Under the pieces are notes generated by a model. It made no database searches. It saw nothing but the letters and a program-made list of their open reading frames with translations, and was not told where the DNA came from. Of a stretch of 60,000 nt of DNA, positions 25,777 through 37,900 are shown piece after piece. Origin of the DNA: Liolophura sinensis. Taxonomy: Eukaryota > Mollusca > Polyplacophora > Chitonida > Chitonidae. The position numbers were made by a program, and so were the translations under genes. The stretch's first letter is position 1. Every line of letters begins with the position of its first letter. The stretch covers positions 41,281,385 to 41,341,384 of the forward strand of contig NC_088295.1 of assembly GCF_032854445.1 (NCBI RefSeq), read 5' to 3'.

Positions 25777-26264
25777 TTATTTTAATGCCTTCGTTAAAAG
25801 AGAGTAGACACAAGTTTTGTGGAATGGCTTTTCGACCCCGCAATGAAGCGAGTTTGTACGGGGATTTATCCATTTTTTAAATTCAGTCAAGTTGTGGTAT
25901 GTCGGTGTGCCGGGAAGGTAACTCCTCTGCCTAAGAAAGGACTTATGTTTTTTACATAGTTCCTCCAGAAAATGCATTATCGTTGTGGTATTAAGCTCCT
26001 TCACTAGAACTTAATAGTAGTAATTCTTGCGGACAAATGTTATATTTGTAGGCGCTTTGTTCACAGGAACAATAGCGTATTGTCTCTGAGGTCGTCAAGT
26101 ACCTCTTGCACGGTAGGATGCTTCAGAACTCGCTTGGCTGTCACACGAGCATTAGTATTGATATGATGGATTGCATACACAACCTTTTTCTTAACTAGCG
26201 CAAGCCAAGTGTCAAGGGCTGCAGGCTCTACCATCTTTAGACCATTTTTTGGCAAAATTTTCAA
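25777..26264 (-). other. two adjacent minus-strand open frames of unknown nature
   Basis: 26264-26061 (VEPAALDTWLALVKKKVVYA, ending TLLFL) and 26004-25777 (IMHFLEELCKKHKSFLRQRS) follow each other with 56 bp between, and both have a mixed polar/hydrophobic composition that looks more protein-like than surrounding frames. No splice model or family was recognised. They could be remains of one broken coding repeat. Confidence 0.2.
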
Positions 26265-27384
26265 GCGCTTAAAGGACTATTTTTTGTCATTAGCTCTCGC
26301 ATTTATCTTTCGCGGTTCTATACCTCTGACCACTCACAAGCAGACTTCGTAGATCATCAAGGTAACCAGTCATGACATGTGGACATGGATGTTTAATGAA
26401 GTCTGATTATTCAGTCACAACTGTATCTACCAGAGGGAATAATCAGACATCTCAAATTAAAACGTAATTAAATATTTTGGAGACTCTCATATGTTGAAAT
26501 AATTCGGCACAACATTGCAAATCTATGTATCATTTAAAATCCGTGGTACCTCCATTAAATCAAGATCATTTTCTAGGTACTTAAGAAAAGTCTATTTTAG
26601 CAGTCTATACTGTTTTGAATGGATGGTAAAGTTGAAAATCAGATATGTCTTGACATACACAATCACATGGGGTGGTACAGAAAGTGTAGAAATGGATGTT
26701 ACTTCTGTGGCCATTTTACTCAGTGTTTTAAGAGGAAGTGCATATAACACTGTGTGTAGAACGTGCATGCTATTAGTTGTTTTAGACAAACCTACCAGAT
26801 AACTGACAGTTATGTTGCTATGAATTAACACCTTATTAAACTTCCTTCTTTGTCATACAATTAACATTTTTAGCTGTTCTCTCGCCAGTTGATTAAGTTA
26901 GGCACCAATACCTTATGGCCATGGAGCGTTTGAATGAAAAAACCAGTGACATACAAAGGATTTCCATACTTGGCCTTCCGGACTCGGTGGATAAAGAACC
27001 ACATATCTGACGAGAAGGCATCCCCCATCATAACTAAATGTCTGTTTTCTCAATCCCATCTCAGTTATCTCTCTTTGCACAGTGGTCTATATGGCTTCGT
27101 GGTCTGGATGGACCACGAATGGCCTCTATTTAACGCCACTGTAAATTATAAAATGATGTAGAATTTACTATAATGCAGACAATATAATACATCGCCAAAG
27201 CGCGTGCCTATGCATATATACGGGCTGGACTCTCTGATACCAAACAATGCTGCACTGTAAAAGAAAATGCTATAAATTTACACCTAAAAGTGCTGATAAT
27301 TTTGAGACTTATGATTTCTACTGCATATAGTCAAAACAAATACAGCAACCATCATAAATTCAAGTAACTCCTGTATACCACGTT

Positions 27385-27475
27385 GGCACAATGACCCACG
27401 AGCCTTTCATCCATGCGGTCGCTGTGAGTTCAAGTCCCACCCATGCTGGCTTCCCCTCTCTCTCATTTTTACTTT
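27385..27475 (+). repeat. SINE head fragment (family 1)
   Basis: tRNA-like part only: GGCACAATGACCC, CATGCGGTCGCTGTGAG, TTCAAGTCC and ATGCTGGCTTCC. GAGTTCAAGTCC resembles a box B promoter. Confidence 0.65.
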
Positions 27476-28182
27476 GCAGAGTTGACTCCTCCAATCGAGC
27501 CTCTGTTCAAAGCTTATGCCTGCTCCTTTTATGATGTTAAAACGGCTTGTATAGTATACAGTCAGTTAGTTGAAACACTGTTATGTCATAAATATTTTAT
27601 GGATTATACTTTTGTTCATTGCATACCCATTAACGGAAGCTTTAACCTGCTTTAATCATCGGTAACGCTTTGATAATTCCTTTAACCAATCAGAAACAAT
27701 TCATAGATAAGTACTCGTGTTGTATGTAGGCTAATCAGTGCCGGAAAGAGATTGCTTTGACACACCATGTGCGATAACATCGCCGATTCATACATAAACA
27801 TGTGTATATGAGGAAATGAGGTGAACAGAAGCAGTGAAGATTGTTCTGTCTGACACATTGGACTAAGCCTGCGTCTTCACAAAGGTTACACCATTAAAAC
27901 CTTTTTTTTTCAAGCCCTCCACGAATGTTTCGTCCGATCTCAGACCAGAAGCTGGTAAGTTCATTACTTGGATTGTGAAATTTTGGATCTACCAACGACA
28001 AATTTGACCGCAAAAATAAAGCTTTCAAAAAACTCTTTTTTTTATACGTAAGGCTAGGGTTGTGTTTTGTCTAAAAATAATGAAACCAATATAGTGAAAG
28101 ATCTGTTCTAACTAGGAACCTCGTTCAACGTTTGTAAATTGATCATGGGCATTTTGTGTTTATTGTGAGGAAATGCATTTAA

Positions 28183-28421
28183 ATTAATTGATTTATTTAT
28201 TTAATGCCGTACTCAAGAATATTTCACACATACGACGACAGCTAGCATTATGGTGGGAGGAAACAGTGCAGAACCCTGGGGAACCCCACGACCAACCGCA
28301 GGTTGCTGGAGGACCTTCCCACGTACAGCCGGAGATGAAGCCAGTTTGACCTGGACTTGAACTCACAGCGACCGTCATTGCGTCGCTTTCGTGCTAACCA
28401 CCTTGACCACAAAGGCCCCAA
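28183..28421 (-). repeat. near full-length SINE (family 1)
   Basis: Complete order in reverse: ATTT-rich tail, GCCGTACTCAAGAATATTTC, TAGCATTATGGTGGGAGG, CGCAGGTTGCTGG, CCTTCCCACGTACAGCCGG, then the tRNA-like head GGACTTGAACTCACAGCGAC and TGCTAACCACCTTGACCAC. Confidence 0.85.
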
Positions 28422-28683
28422 TTTAAATGATGGACGAATAAATATGTATATACACAACATTAAATCTCCATCTGTTTTTGTCTTTAGCACCAATCGCGAG
28501 AGGTAAGATGACCCTTGTGTGTTTCCTTCGTATCGGTGTTTTCTTTAACCATCACCATTCCTCACACCTTTGCTAACGACCTGCAAGAAGTGTTAGCAGC
28601 CAACACCATTCTAATATTTAGTTCTTCAATTGTCACTTAACGCTATTTAACCAACAGTTTGAATGGAACGCTAACTTAGGTAA

Positions 28684-29062
28684 ATTGACAAGAGACCGGA
28701 TTTCACCGGTTATGTGTGCACATTTGCCAATCATCACACTGTCGTCGGATCGCTGCTCTGGTTTTACTCTTTTTGTTGTGAGTCATTTATTGTATTGTAT
28801 TCTTTCATAAACCATCCCTGATGCCCCTTTGCATGGTTTTAATGTGTTTGTACATTAAATGTGAAGATAGCACAGCGTTTTAAGTAATTCTAGATCAGTG
28901 ACATCACTGCATGTGTTAAAACTAATTCTGCTTGGGCCATGTTGTTAGGGGTCGTATATATTGCTACCTTTTAAGCATATAAATGACCAGTCAGAATTGA
29001 ATCCTAATTATGGTGAATTGTTAAGAGACTGGGTTTCACCGGTAATGCGTGTGACCATGCAT
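28684..29062. repeat. dispersed repeat with CACCGGT motif, two adjacent copies
   Basis: GACAAGAGACCGGATTTCAC with CGGTTATGTGTG and, at 29020, TTAAGAGACTGGGTTTCACC with GGTAATGCGTGTG. The follow-on TTTGCCAATCATCACACTG...CGCTGCTCTGGTTTTACTC is also seen at 37470-37510 and 43815-43860, and in reverse near 44710-44755. Confidence 0.65.
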
Positions 29063-29064
29063 CA

Positions 29065-29257
29065 CCTAGATACCCAGCTCATGCTGGTTTCCCTTCCGTT
29101 CGTACGTGGGAAGACCTGCCATGCATCAACCTGCGGATGGTCGAGGGTTTCCCCCAGCTTGTGAAGGGTTTCCTCCTATCATAATGCTGGCCGCTGTCGT
29201 ATTAGTGAAATACTCTTGAGTACGGCGTTAAATACCAATGAATTCGATAAATAAATG
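29065..29257 (+). repeat. SINE (family 1), 5' truncated
   Basis: CATGCTGGTTTCCCTTCCG, CGTACGTGGGAAGACC, CCTGCGGATGG, ATAATGCTGGCCGCTGTCG and TGAGTACGGCGTTAAATACC, then a short AATAAAT tail. Confidence 0.8.
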
Positions 29258-29264
29258 AAATGTC

Positions 29265-29395
29265 TCGCCCCGCGCCCACTGAGGCCGTCCTCCCCCCTGC
29301 GACCCGCAGCCCATTCGCGCGCGATTTGCTACGTCCTCGTGCCGCCGACCACGACCCGCGGGGTGCTGGGCGAGATGTCCTCACCCGACTTCCAA
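29265..29395. other. GC-rich island of about 130 bp
   Basis: CGCCCCGCGCCCACTGAGGC through GCGGGGTGCTGGGCGAGATG: roughly two-thirds G+C, in DNA that is otherwise clearly AT-rich. Open in several frames but too short to assign; one plus-strand frame reads YVLVPPTTTRGVLGEMSS. It lies between a SINE and the start of gene B. Confidence 0.6.
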
Positions 29396-29721
29396 ATCAT
29401 GCTGTAGTCTTTCTACATTGATTTTTAATTTTATGTACTGATATTTTCCCCTTATTATGATGGTGGACAGTTTAGCAAGTTACTGATGAACTTTCCCACC
29501 TGGGACGTACACATATGCACACTATATTGGTGGGGATTGGTTTAAACGATCTATAGACTGCTCGACCGGCCACTCGCGCTTCGTCGATCGCTTACTGTCA
29601 CGAGGGCTCCCACGATCAGTTAGAGACGGGGAGGGGGAGGTTCACAAACTCGCTGCCCAAGGCGGGGACAACACCTGGTTTGTCTTTCCTTTCCTTTTTC
29701 CTCTTAGGGAAAGGAAACAAG

Positions 29722-29920
29722 ACGGTTGGTCCGAGGTGAGTATAGTGTGACTGGGCTGGGTGTCATGTCTGGTGTCTCCGGCATGATATTTCAGTGGCGG
29801 TACACTTTGGGGGCATAGAATTGCCCTGTCACAAAAAGACTCAGTATATGTACACACACCTAATGACTCATCGTCACATGACTAAAAATTTGTTAAGTAC
29901 GACGTCAAACAGAAAGCATA
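29722..29920 (+). repeat. family 2 repeat, body
   Basis: TGTGACTGGGCTGGGTGTC, TGTCTGGTGTCTCCGGC, TTCAGTGGCGGTA, CACACACCTAATGACTCATC and AAATTTGTTAAGTACGACG. Aligns along its length with 45935-46128. Confidence 0.75.
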
Positions 29921-30019
29921 TATATATACATACATTACCATTCTACAAATGTCTGCATACAAAGGGTTTTCTTTTGACTTGCCATTTATATGTTTGCTCT
30001 CTTCGGCCTTTCAGATAAG

Positions 30020-31973
30020 ATGCTGCACACGATTTTCGTCCTGGTATTATGTACATCGAGCATATCAGGGTTCGGTTTTATACTCCCGCCCATTCCTGAA
30101 TTCATCTCAGGTGAGAATGAAATATTTATCACACATACATTTACAAATTAGAGAGCTTAACAACAGGAAGTTCTACTGAAGTCTTTAAAAAGTTTGAGGA
30201 AAAATATGATTGATGGGCTGATTATTGTTAATAATAACTAAAATGACTAACTAAAATAATAACTAAGTTTTTACTAGTTCGAGGGTGGTCAATTTTATGA
30301 GTGGCGGTAACCAACAGAGATGAACCTTTGGCAAGTTACTGACGTACTTTCGCACGCATGATATAAAGGCGTGCACGCTATATTTGTGGAGGACAAGCTG
30401 TCCTCAACAAATATGCACGTACAATACTGTACAGAACTGCCTTGCAAGTGCCTTCTACGAAAATGGAGAGCACGGAAATCTACTTACAAACTATCATATG
30501 AAATAAGGTTTTAAAAGTCAGAATCGCAGGATTGCCATTGAGCATAATAGATTTTTGATGAATCTGTAGAATCAAACAGATGTCATTACTATACCCGAGG
30601 AGTCATTTCCGGTGTACAATCTCCCCCAATATTCAGCTAACACCTCACCCTCCCCTTTTTCCTGTTTGTTCAAATTTCTTTCTTAATCCCTATTCTTGTC
30701 CTGCTGTGAAACCCATATGTAGATGCCAAATCGTGTAACATGTCTTGTATTATCTTCGTTGGTGTTTACCAAGTCGGGTTAACTGATCTTATTTTTTGTT
30801 TTGTTTTGTTCCTACATGTATCTGTCCTGACGGGCTTTGATACTCTGTTTAGACCATTCATTTTTTTTCTTCTTGTTTTTATGATCTTATGTACACCGTG
30901 CACTACATCTGCGTTGTGATTTTACTGATAAATGTGTATTTAGACATGTTAGGCCTACACTTCCTACCCCTAGATATTTATGTATTATTCTATATTACTC
31001 TTGATGATGGCATAATAAAATGCTGAAATATTGAGTCAAACTTAAGCTTTCGGTTTTCGGACTTACACTATTTGTGTATGACATGGTAACTTTTCATGAT
31101 TTTTCAGATTCTTCGAAAGGTTGTTTAAAAAAGCCATATAATTGGAATATACGGATTACGTTTGGAGTTACTAAATTTTTATACCAGGGAAAGGTTAGTC
31201 ACTGTTTTCATTTTTTGCCTTTTAAGAAGAGTTACAGGTGTAGTGGCTTTGTAAAACAACGACTTTCAGGAGAACTTCCAAAGTTTATTTAAACTCCCTA
31301 TTATTTGTGTAAATCCAGCATCTGGTGGGTTTCGAAGTCAAATATTTTTGCTTAAGTTCTGTGAAGCCGGGCCCTGTTTTCACGTGTAGTCATACATTTC
31401 ATTCCACGATACACTGAACAAATCTGTCTAGGCAGAGAGACCGAAATGAACAAAGGACAATTAACTGCAGTTCTTTGTTTCCCTACTGAACGTATTCTCA
31501 AACAATCCATAAAAAGATGCTATTAGTAGCTTCGGGTGTTAAGTATATATAAGGTATCATTTTACACCGAAATGTTCCGACAATACTGCTGTTATATTAC
31601 AGTCTGATAATAGTGTGCATACAACGCACTTCGACTTCGTACAAAATAATTTAGTATACATGCAGCCTTCGAAGAAAATAAGGTAACTTATTTGATAAGA
31701 TTTTGATTTTCATCTTGGTTCTACAGGTCTATACGAGAGAGCCTGTGTACAATAATGTTACCCTAGACGTTGCTCCATCTTTGGCCACCGTTGATGATGT
31801 AGATTTGTTCGGCAGTCTTACACAGATTACCATTTCCTTACATAGCAATAATCTAGCCCTTTGGATGGCATCGACGAACACAATAACAGTGACAGCTCAG
31901 AGTCAGCTTGGCGGCACCGTCAGGTGTTTGATAAAACTACAATTCAAGCCTTTTATAAACATACCGATGCCAG
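30020..31973 (+). CDS. gene B, signal peptide and cadherin-like N-terminal region (3 exons)
   Basis: Exon 1 (30020-30110) is the signal peptide plus PPIPEFIS. Exon 2 (31108-31193) carries [12 protein letters not shown] and ends LYQGK. Exon 3 (31727-31973, 82 codons) begins [15 protein letters not shown] and has alternating hydrophobic residues ([23 protein letters not shown]) ending IKLQFKPF, a beta-sandwich pattern. Gene C has the same exon pair (YNWTIPVEAD...YYGR then VYMTEPVYDIVIL), where the same exon runs on into a cadherin-type repeat. In B the second half is absent. I infer a divergent cadherin-like fold; no calcium-binding motifs (DxNDN, DRE, DxD) are visible. Confidence 0.75.
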
Positions 31974-34900
31974 GTAACTCTTAATTTTGAAAGTTTTATT
32001 GTTCATACAAGGGTTTGGTGGAAAGTAATACATTTATTTCATTTATTTGATTGGTGTTTTACGCCGTACTCAATAATATTTCACTTCTATGACGACAGCC
32101 ATCACTAAGGTGGAGGGAAACAGGGCAGAGCACTTGGTTTCCCCATGATCACCCACAGGTTGCTGGCAGACCCTCCACATCGAAGCAAGCCAGCATGAGT
32201 TGCACTTGTCGAGAGGCTCCTGGGTCATTGCCCTGGGGAAGTATTAAAACCAGAAAAGCTGCATAGGCTGACTGTTTTTAGTTAAGGGAGTGGTGGTGGT
32301 TCGGGCGTGGGTGTGCGTGGAGTATACGATTCCTCCCTCGGAAAACCAAACCGCTGAGAATAAGAAGAAATCCAAAAAATGGATTGTTTTGTTCAATATG
32401 GTAATATTTAGGCAAGACCATATACAGTATAGTTCTTGGAGGGATGCAAGGAAGGTGGGTTTCTTTTATGTTATTTTTTACTTCTCGATGTTCAAGTGAC
32501 AGAGTTGCTAAACCTCACACTTTTCCACTGAATCACAGGACTGCGAAACCACGCTTCAATGTTTTTTAACTATTGCTGTGTTCTTTTGGGGTCGGCATTA
32601 GCTCAAAAGCACTGTGAGAGGCCCGTTTGTTACTTAATAAATGCATTAAATTACCTTTGAATAACAACTGCCTCTAAATCTCCATTTCTTCCAAAAATTG
32701 AAGCTTTCAAATCATATCGTCAAAGAATACATTTACTCGCCAAATCTATAAACACATTGTACAAAATCATTAGGCTGCTGTCTTACCACTTGTTATTAAC
32801 ACGATGCACCGTTATCGTTGTGTATCAAACCTATGAACAAATCAATTAGCCTTCACCTTCCTATTTAAATCCATTTTTCGGTTTGTACAATGCTACTTAA
32901 AGACTTGATCGCTTCCTGTTGTCAACAGAGCAGTCGACTCAGGTTGTGGTCAGACCAGAGATGAGCACCCCAAAGCACAGAATGGGATGTCCGTCAACAA
33001 CACAAGGTAAGATAGTGGAAAGCGGTTCCTGATTATTCGGCCGAACTGATTAATTTTGTCACCGCAATACACAATTTACATGAATCCTGAATTTGATAGA
33101 CGTCTATCTTAATCCCAAGTGTATGTAAAGTCACCGTCACAAAACTTCTGTGCGCGCGGTGGAAACCCACGGCCATCTGCGGCTTGCTGGCAGGCTTTTC
33201 CACGTACTGCCGGAGAGGAAGCCAGCATGAGGTGGACTTGAACTCATGGTTACCACATTGGTGACAGGCTCCAGGGTCATTGGGCTAAACGCAAATGTTC
33301 ATTTATATATGCAAATATAAATCATGACATAAGTCTGCCCTTTTCCTGGCGAATGGCGGTTTACTCTTTATTCAAGGTAGTCCAGTTTCCCCTGCCCTTA
33401 ACTCTGACCACCATCGCAGACGTGAAGAAGCTATTCTTGAGCACGGCGACTGTATCACCAACCAAACACATACATAAATATCTGTATCCAAAATCGTGCA
33501 CCCAGCTATAGTTTATAAGTTGTCTCCAGTCCAGATGAGTATCAAAATGCATAACACCATGAACGTTGACTGTTTTTCCTCAGAGTTTTACAATGGAGCC
33601 TGGTACCCACTCAAGGGCTACTTGACGCAGGGTAATACGGAATCTGTGATGGACTCAGAAAAAGTAACTACGTGCGGAATAAGTGAACCTGACAGCCTGC
33701 CAGCTGGAAAGTACTGTCTGTACAAAGAATCAACCGCATCAAATTGTTCGAACAATTTTACGCAAGGAAAGTGTTGCTATTTTTTTCCATGCGATTAATG
33801 AAGGGTCGTTAACAAGAGAGGAATAGTCTCGTAAATGTAAAAGTTTATAGTAATGTATCCATGTTTTTTTGAAAATGGAGAGGTTCATTAAAAAAAACTG
33901 ATGAATAACATAGTTTGTCGTCAGTCCATCCATGTAAAATCCATTATGGCTTTTTAAAACTTCAGTAGAGTGTTATTACTCTGGAGGAATTGTCTTTTCG
34001 GGGATTTTATATGACTTCTTTGTGTATTTCCTGGAGGCATGTAACATTTGCCTCTGAGTAGTTATTCCAAAGCATAGTATATAATGGAGAGTTTATCGTC
34101 ACCGGTTGCTGCAGTACAATGTATAATACAGTAGATCTGTTCACACTTTTTTATGTGGAATGCTCACGAACTGTTTTGATTACCAGTAACAAGCAGCTTT
34201 ATATGTCAGTCTGTCTATCGGTCTGTTGGTCTGTCTGACGACCGGTTATGTTTCCGACATTTTATAAATGGTATTTTTTAATATTTGCCTGAGTTTAATG
34301 TCAGACGATATCCACGTTTTGCGGGATGTTGCAGCTGATGGGAATTTGCGCTCGTATTTATTTCCATTTGGGAATTTTCTGCTGTGTTTTCAGATGCCAT
34401 TATTGTACAGACGCTAGACAGTGGTGAGTTCAACTATTCTGTAGAGTACTGCTGCAGTACCAAAGGAGACGCGGATACGCCTGTAACGTTCCCGGCTTGG
34501 GACGGACCTTTCTATCTGTTACCGTCTGACAGGAAATGCCAGAAAGTAATCTTCCACATTTCACTTTTTTGTTTGCTTGGACGGGTCAAACAAACATAAT
34601 TGCAGATGAAAAACGCCGTTGAATGTTCCACCTTGATCTGCTTCATGTCTGTCATTTTTAAATGGAAACAGTGATCTTAGGCAGTAAAAATCAAGACGTT
34701 TAAAGTATTCCATACAAACACATTACCGGATAAACTTTTGCCATTTCAATTATTTCGCCGCTAAAAATATGACATAACGCTATCTCACTGTAAATTAACA
34801 ACTCAATGAATGAATGAATGATTATGGCTTAACGCCACATCGCTAATATTTCAGCCATACCGACTGAAAGGGCCGAAGACAGACGGAAGCGGAAGTTCAG

Positions 34901-37900
34901 TCCTGGTACATTAATTTGGTTTCTCTGCAGGTTGTGGGTTATACTGTGGAATTACAGTACATAGACTGGTGGGTGAATTTCACATATACAAACCTACAAG
35001 ACCAGTGGAAGGGAAATTCAGGCCTAAACGTGATCACATTGTACATGTGTTCTTATATCCTCCAAAACTGTAAGTATCCTCAAATCCTTATATGTTTGCG
35101 CTTTGCTAGGTTCTGTTACTTGTCACTGTAAAGTATTTATATTTTCTGGCGTATAACTTCTCTTTTAAAGAATACCCTAATGTACGTCTTTACCGACGCC
35201 CAAAGAACTGGCCGTCATCGTATATGGAACTATTTTTCGGAATTGACATAATTGAAAAACTGTTGAAAGACTGAAATCTAGTAACCCTCTGAATTTGTTC
35301 CGTTATCCATTTCCTGCTGTAGACACAATTTGTAAGTATATATACGCAGTTTTTATGTGCCAAATCTTAAACTGTTTTGTGTTAATTCCTTGGGGATAAA
35401 TTTTATTCTTCAAGTCACCATGCATATACATCAGATTTCAGACATTCCTACCTCCAGTATCGCGTGGAACATACCGCGTTCACAGGAAAGGAATGACTGT
35501 TTAGGACATTTAATTGCTTAAGAGATTCATTATTCCAAAAACCCTATTTTGTCAGTAACATAATAAATATGCATGAACTTTTGACATTATTTTGCCTTGT
35601 TCTGTTGTTGAATCCAATAGACTGGCCAACCGGAAACTTTGGTTTGCTGAGACCGGATGAAGGATGTGCTGAAGGTATTGTTTTGTTTCTGTATTATTGC
35701 TAAATGTTTGTATTATTTTGCTTACAATAACATGTTTCGTGAATGAATGCTCCATTGTTTTCCAATTCCTTTGTATGGGTTATCTCCCCTGTAAATGAAC
35801 CACTAGATGCCATTACTTTTGTTACCGGAGCTTATCGCGAGGGCTTCTGTCCTGATCACGAGGGCTGGACCGAGTGCTCACGCCGGTGCGTGCGCAGTGC
35901 CTCTCTGTCTATATCTTCAATAAACTGTCGCAAATTATCCAGTGTGTTCTGGTTCGTCTATCAATCTCGGGAGGCCCTGTTCGAAACAAGTCTGTCCCTG
36001 CGGATAAGGCTTAATGGACCATCCTTATAATATTGTGTTACCTGGCTCCGTAACAGTATATGTGTATTTCCGTTACTCTTACTTCCTGCGATTAGATCGT
36101 ATATTATATTCTACAATTCGTTACAAAGATGACATCAAAGTTACAGTATTCTACACACATTCATTCTGTTTTATTTAAAATGAATTTAAATAAGGGGTCG
36201 GCTGTATGCTTTGTAGAAATCTTCCATCGAGAGAGACAGGATTCGATTGTAAATATTGACTATGGCAGCTTCTGGTTGATAGAAAGCACCGGAACCACCG
36301 AGCTTACCAGATTTACCTTTGACTTGTGTGTCCGGTCGAAGAACAAACTGCGGCAAGCGTTTCCTAGGGGACGGTATTGTGTTTTCGGACAGAATGATAT
36401 ATGTCCTTTTGCATTGACCAAAGGTATGACAAGTTTTAGCGAATTTTGAATCTGAGAAATACGATACAAGAACTACGTGCTTTCTGGTCTGATCATGTTA
36501 AGTCCTTGAGAACATACGCTTAACATACTACATTCTTAAAGGGATACAGAATCTATTCTGATTGGCTGGTGTGGGAGATAGGCAAGTCCTAGACTCAAAG
36601 TTACGATGACCAAGACAATGCTCACAAAAATCAGATTCACTTGTATTTACCTTTATAAATGCCTTCATCTTTCTTCGCATCAAGGTTAAGTATCGTTCAC
36701 AATTTTGATCGCATATTACATTAAATGAAAAAGTATTGCAAAACAAATTAAATTTTCCTGAGTCAAAACATTGTGTAGTGTGAAAATGGAATCAGCTTCT
36801 GAATTATATATTGCAGTATGGAAGGTGAATTATTTATATTGTATTACGGCTGAGCTCTACTCGAGGATTCATATACCAGCTGCTTTTGCCGTTCACCTTA
36901 AAGTATGTATTGATCGATGTTTGATCTTGTATGAAAATATAACACGCAGAGACAGTTGGAGTTACCAGTGTTCTGGGAGATACCTTGGTGTTCTCGCTTC
37001 TGTATTGTTGCATGTTGGACGGAGACCTTAACATAGCCATCACACTGCCAAGTGAAAACCCATTCTATCTTCTCCAGTACGGACCGAAATGCCAAAAGGT
37101 TTGCTCGTCTGTTTTGAAAACTTGTGTATGAAACAACGTTAATAAGTACAAACTCCCCTCTTAAACTTGATCACCATTGTATAAATGAAAACATTAAACA
37201 AAAAACAAATAAACGAAACTCTGCACATATAAACCCACTAATTCATGACAGAAGTTGGTGTAAATTTTACGTTAAAGTTTATTAGGTGCAATGACAACAG
37301 CATTTTGAGTAATTTTAAACCAGTGACGTTTAATAAATTGTCATAAATCTGCGTAATCCGCGGTGCTAGGGGCTGTATCAGTTGCTATTATTTAAGCATT
37401 TGAGTAATAGAACAGAATAAAACCCTAACTAAAGTAAACTGGCAAGATACAAGATCAGGTTACGCCTGACCATTTGCCAACCATTGCTCAGTCGTCGCTG
37501 CTCTCCATGTTCATATCACCTTTCATATCAGCTCATTTCGTTCACATTTTATGTTTAAATAGATAAATAATATACAGATGGTGCATACTGTGGGATGGGA
37601 TATGAGTAATTGGCAGCTCAAGAGAAGCGATATTCAACGAGGGTGAAACTCCTCGTATTCCATCCCTCAGCATGCACCATATGTTTTATTATCCCGAAAA
37701 AAACGGTGTACCTTTTCGGGTTGTGTTTAAATCGCCGAATGTGTTCGTCCATAATGGAGCTATAATGTTCATGTTAGAGAGCCAACAAACTGTCGTGGAA
37801 TAAACGAACGTGATCGTTGGATATTAGCACAAGATAGTTGGATTTTGCCTCGTGAAGGTTACTTTGTGGGTGCGACGTTGCATTCCTTGGGAGCGTGATT

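Larger units (their letters stand above)
24082..30019. other. intergenic region between divergent genes A and B
   Basis: About 5.9 kb filled with family 1 and 2 SINE copies, the 115-bp tandem repeat, repeat D copy 1 and the GC-rich island. It should contain the 5' UTRs and promoters of both kinases, but no TATA box or initiator could be fixed with confidence. A cttttcag at 30007-30014, 5 bp before the gene B ATG, may be an acceptor, so gene B may have an upstream UTR exon. Confidence 0.6.

Noticed and set aside
35808-36030. Cys-rich frame after an acceptor-like cactag ([15 protein letters not shown]) as an extra exon of gene B
   Set aside because: Joining 35674 directly to 36217 aligns gap-free with gene A, and no donor in this stretch gives the phase needed to join 36217 except a weak one.
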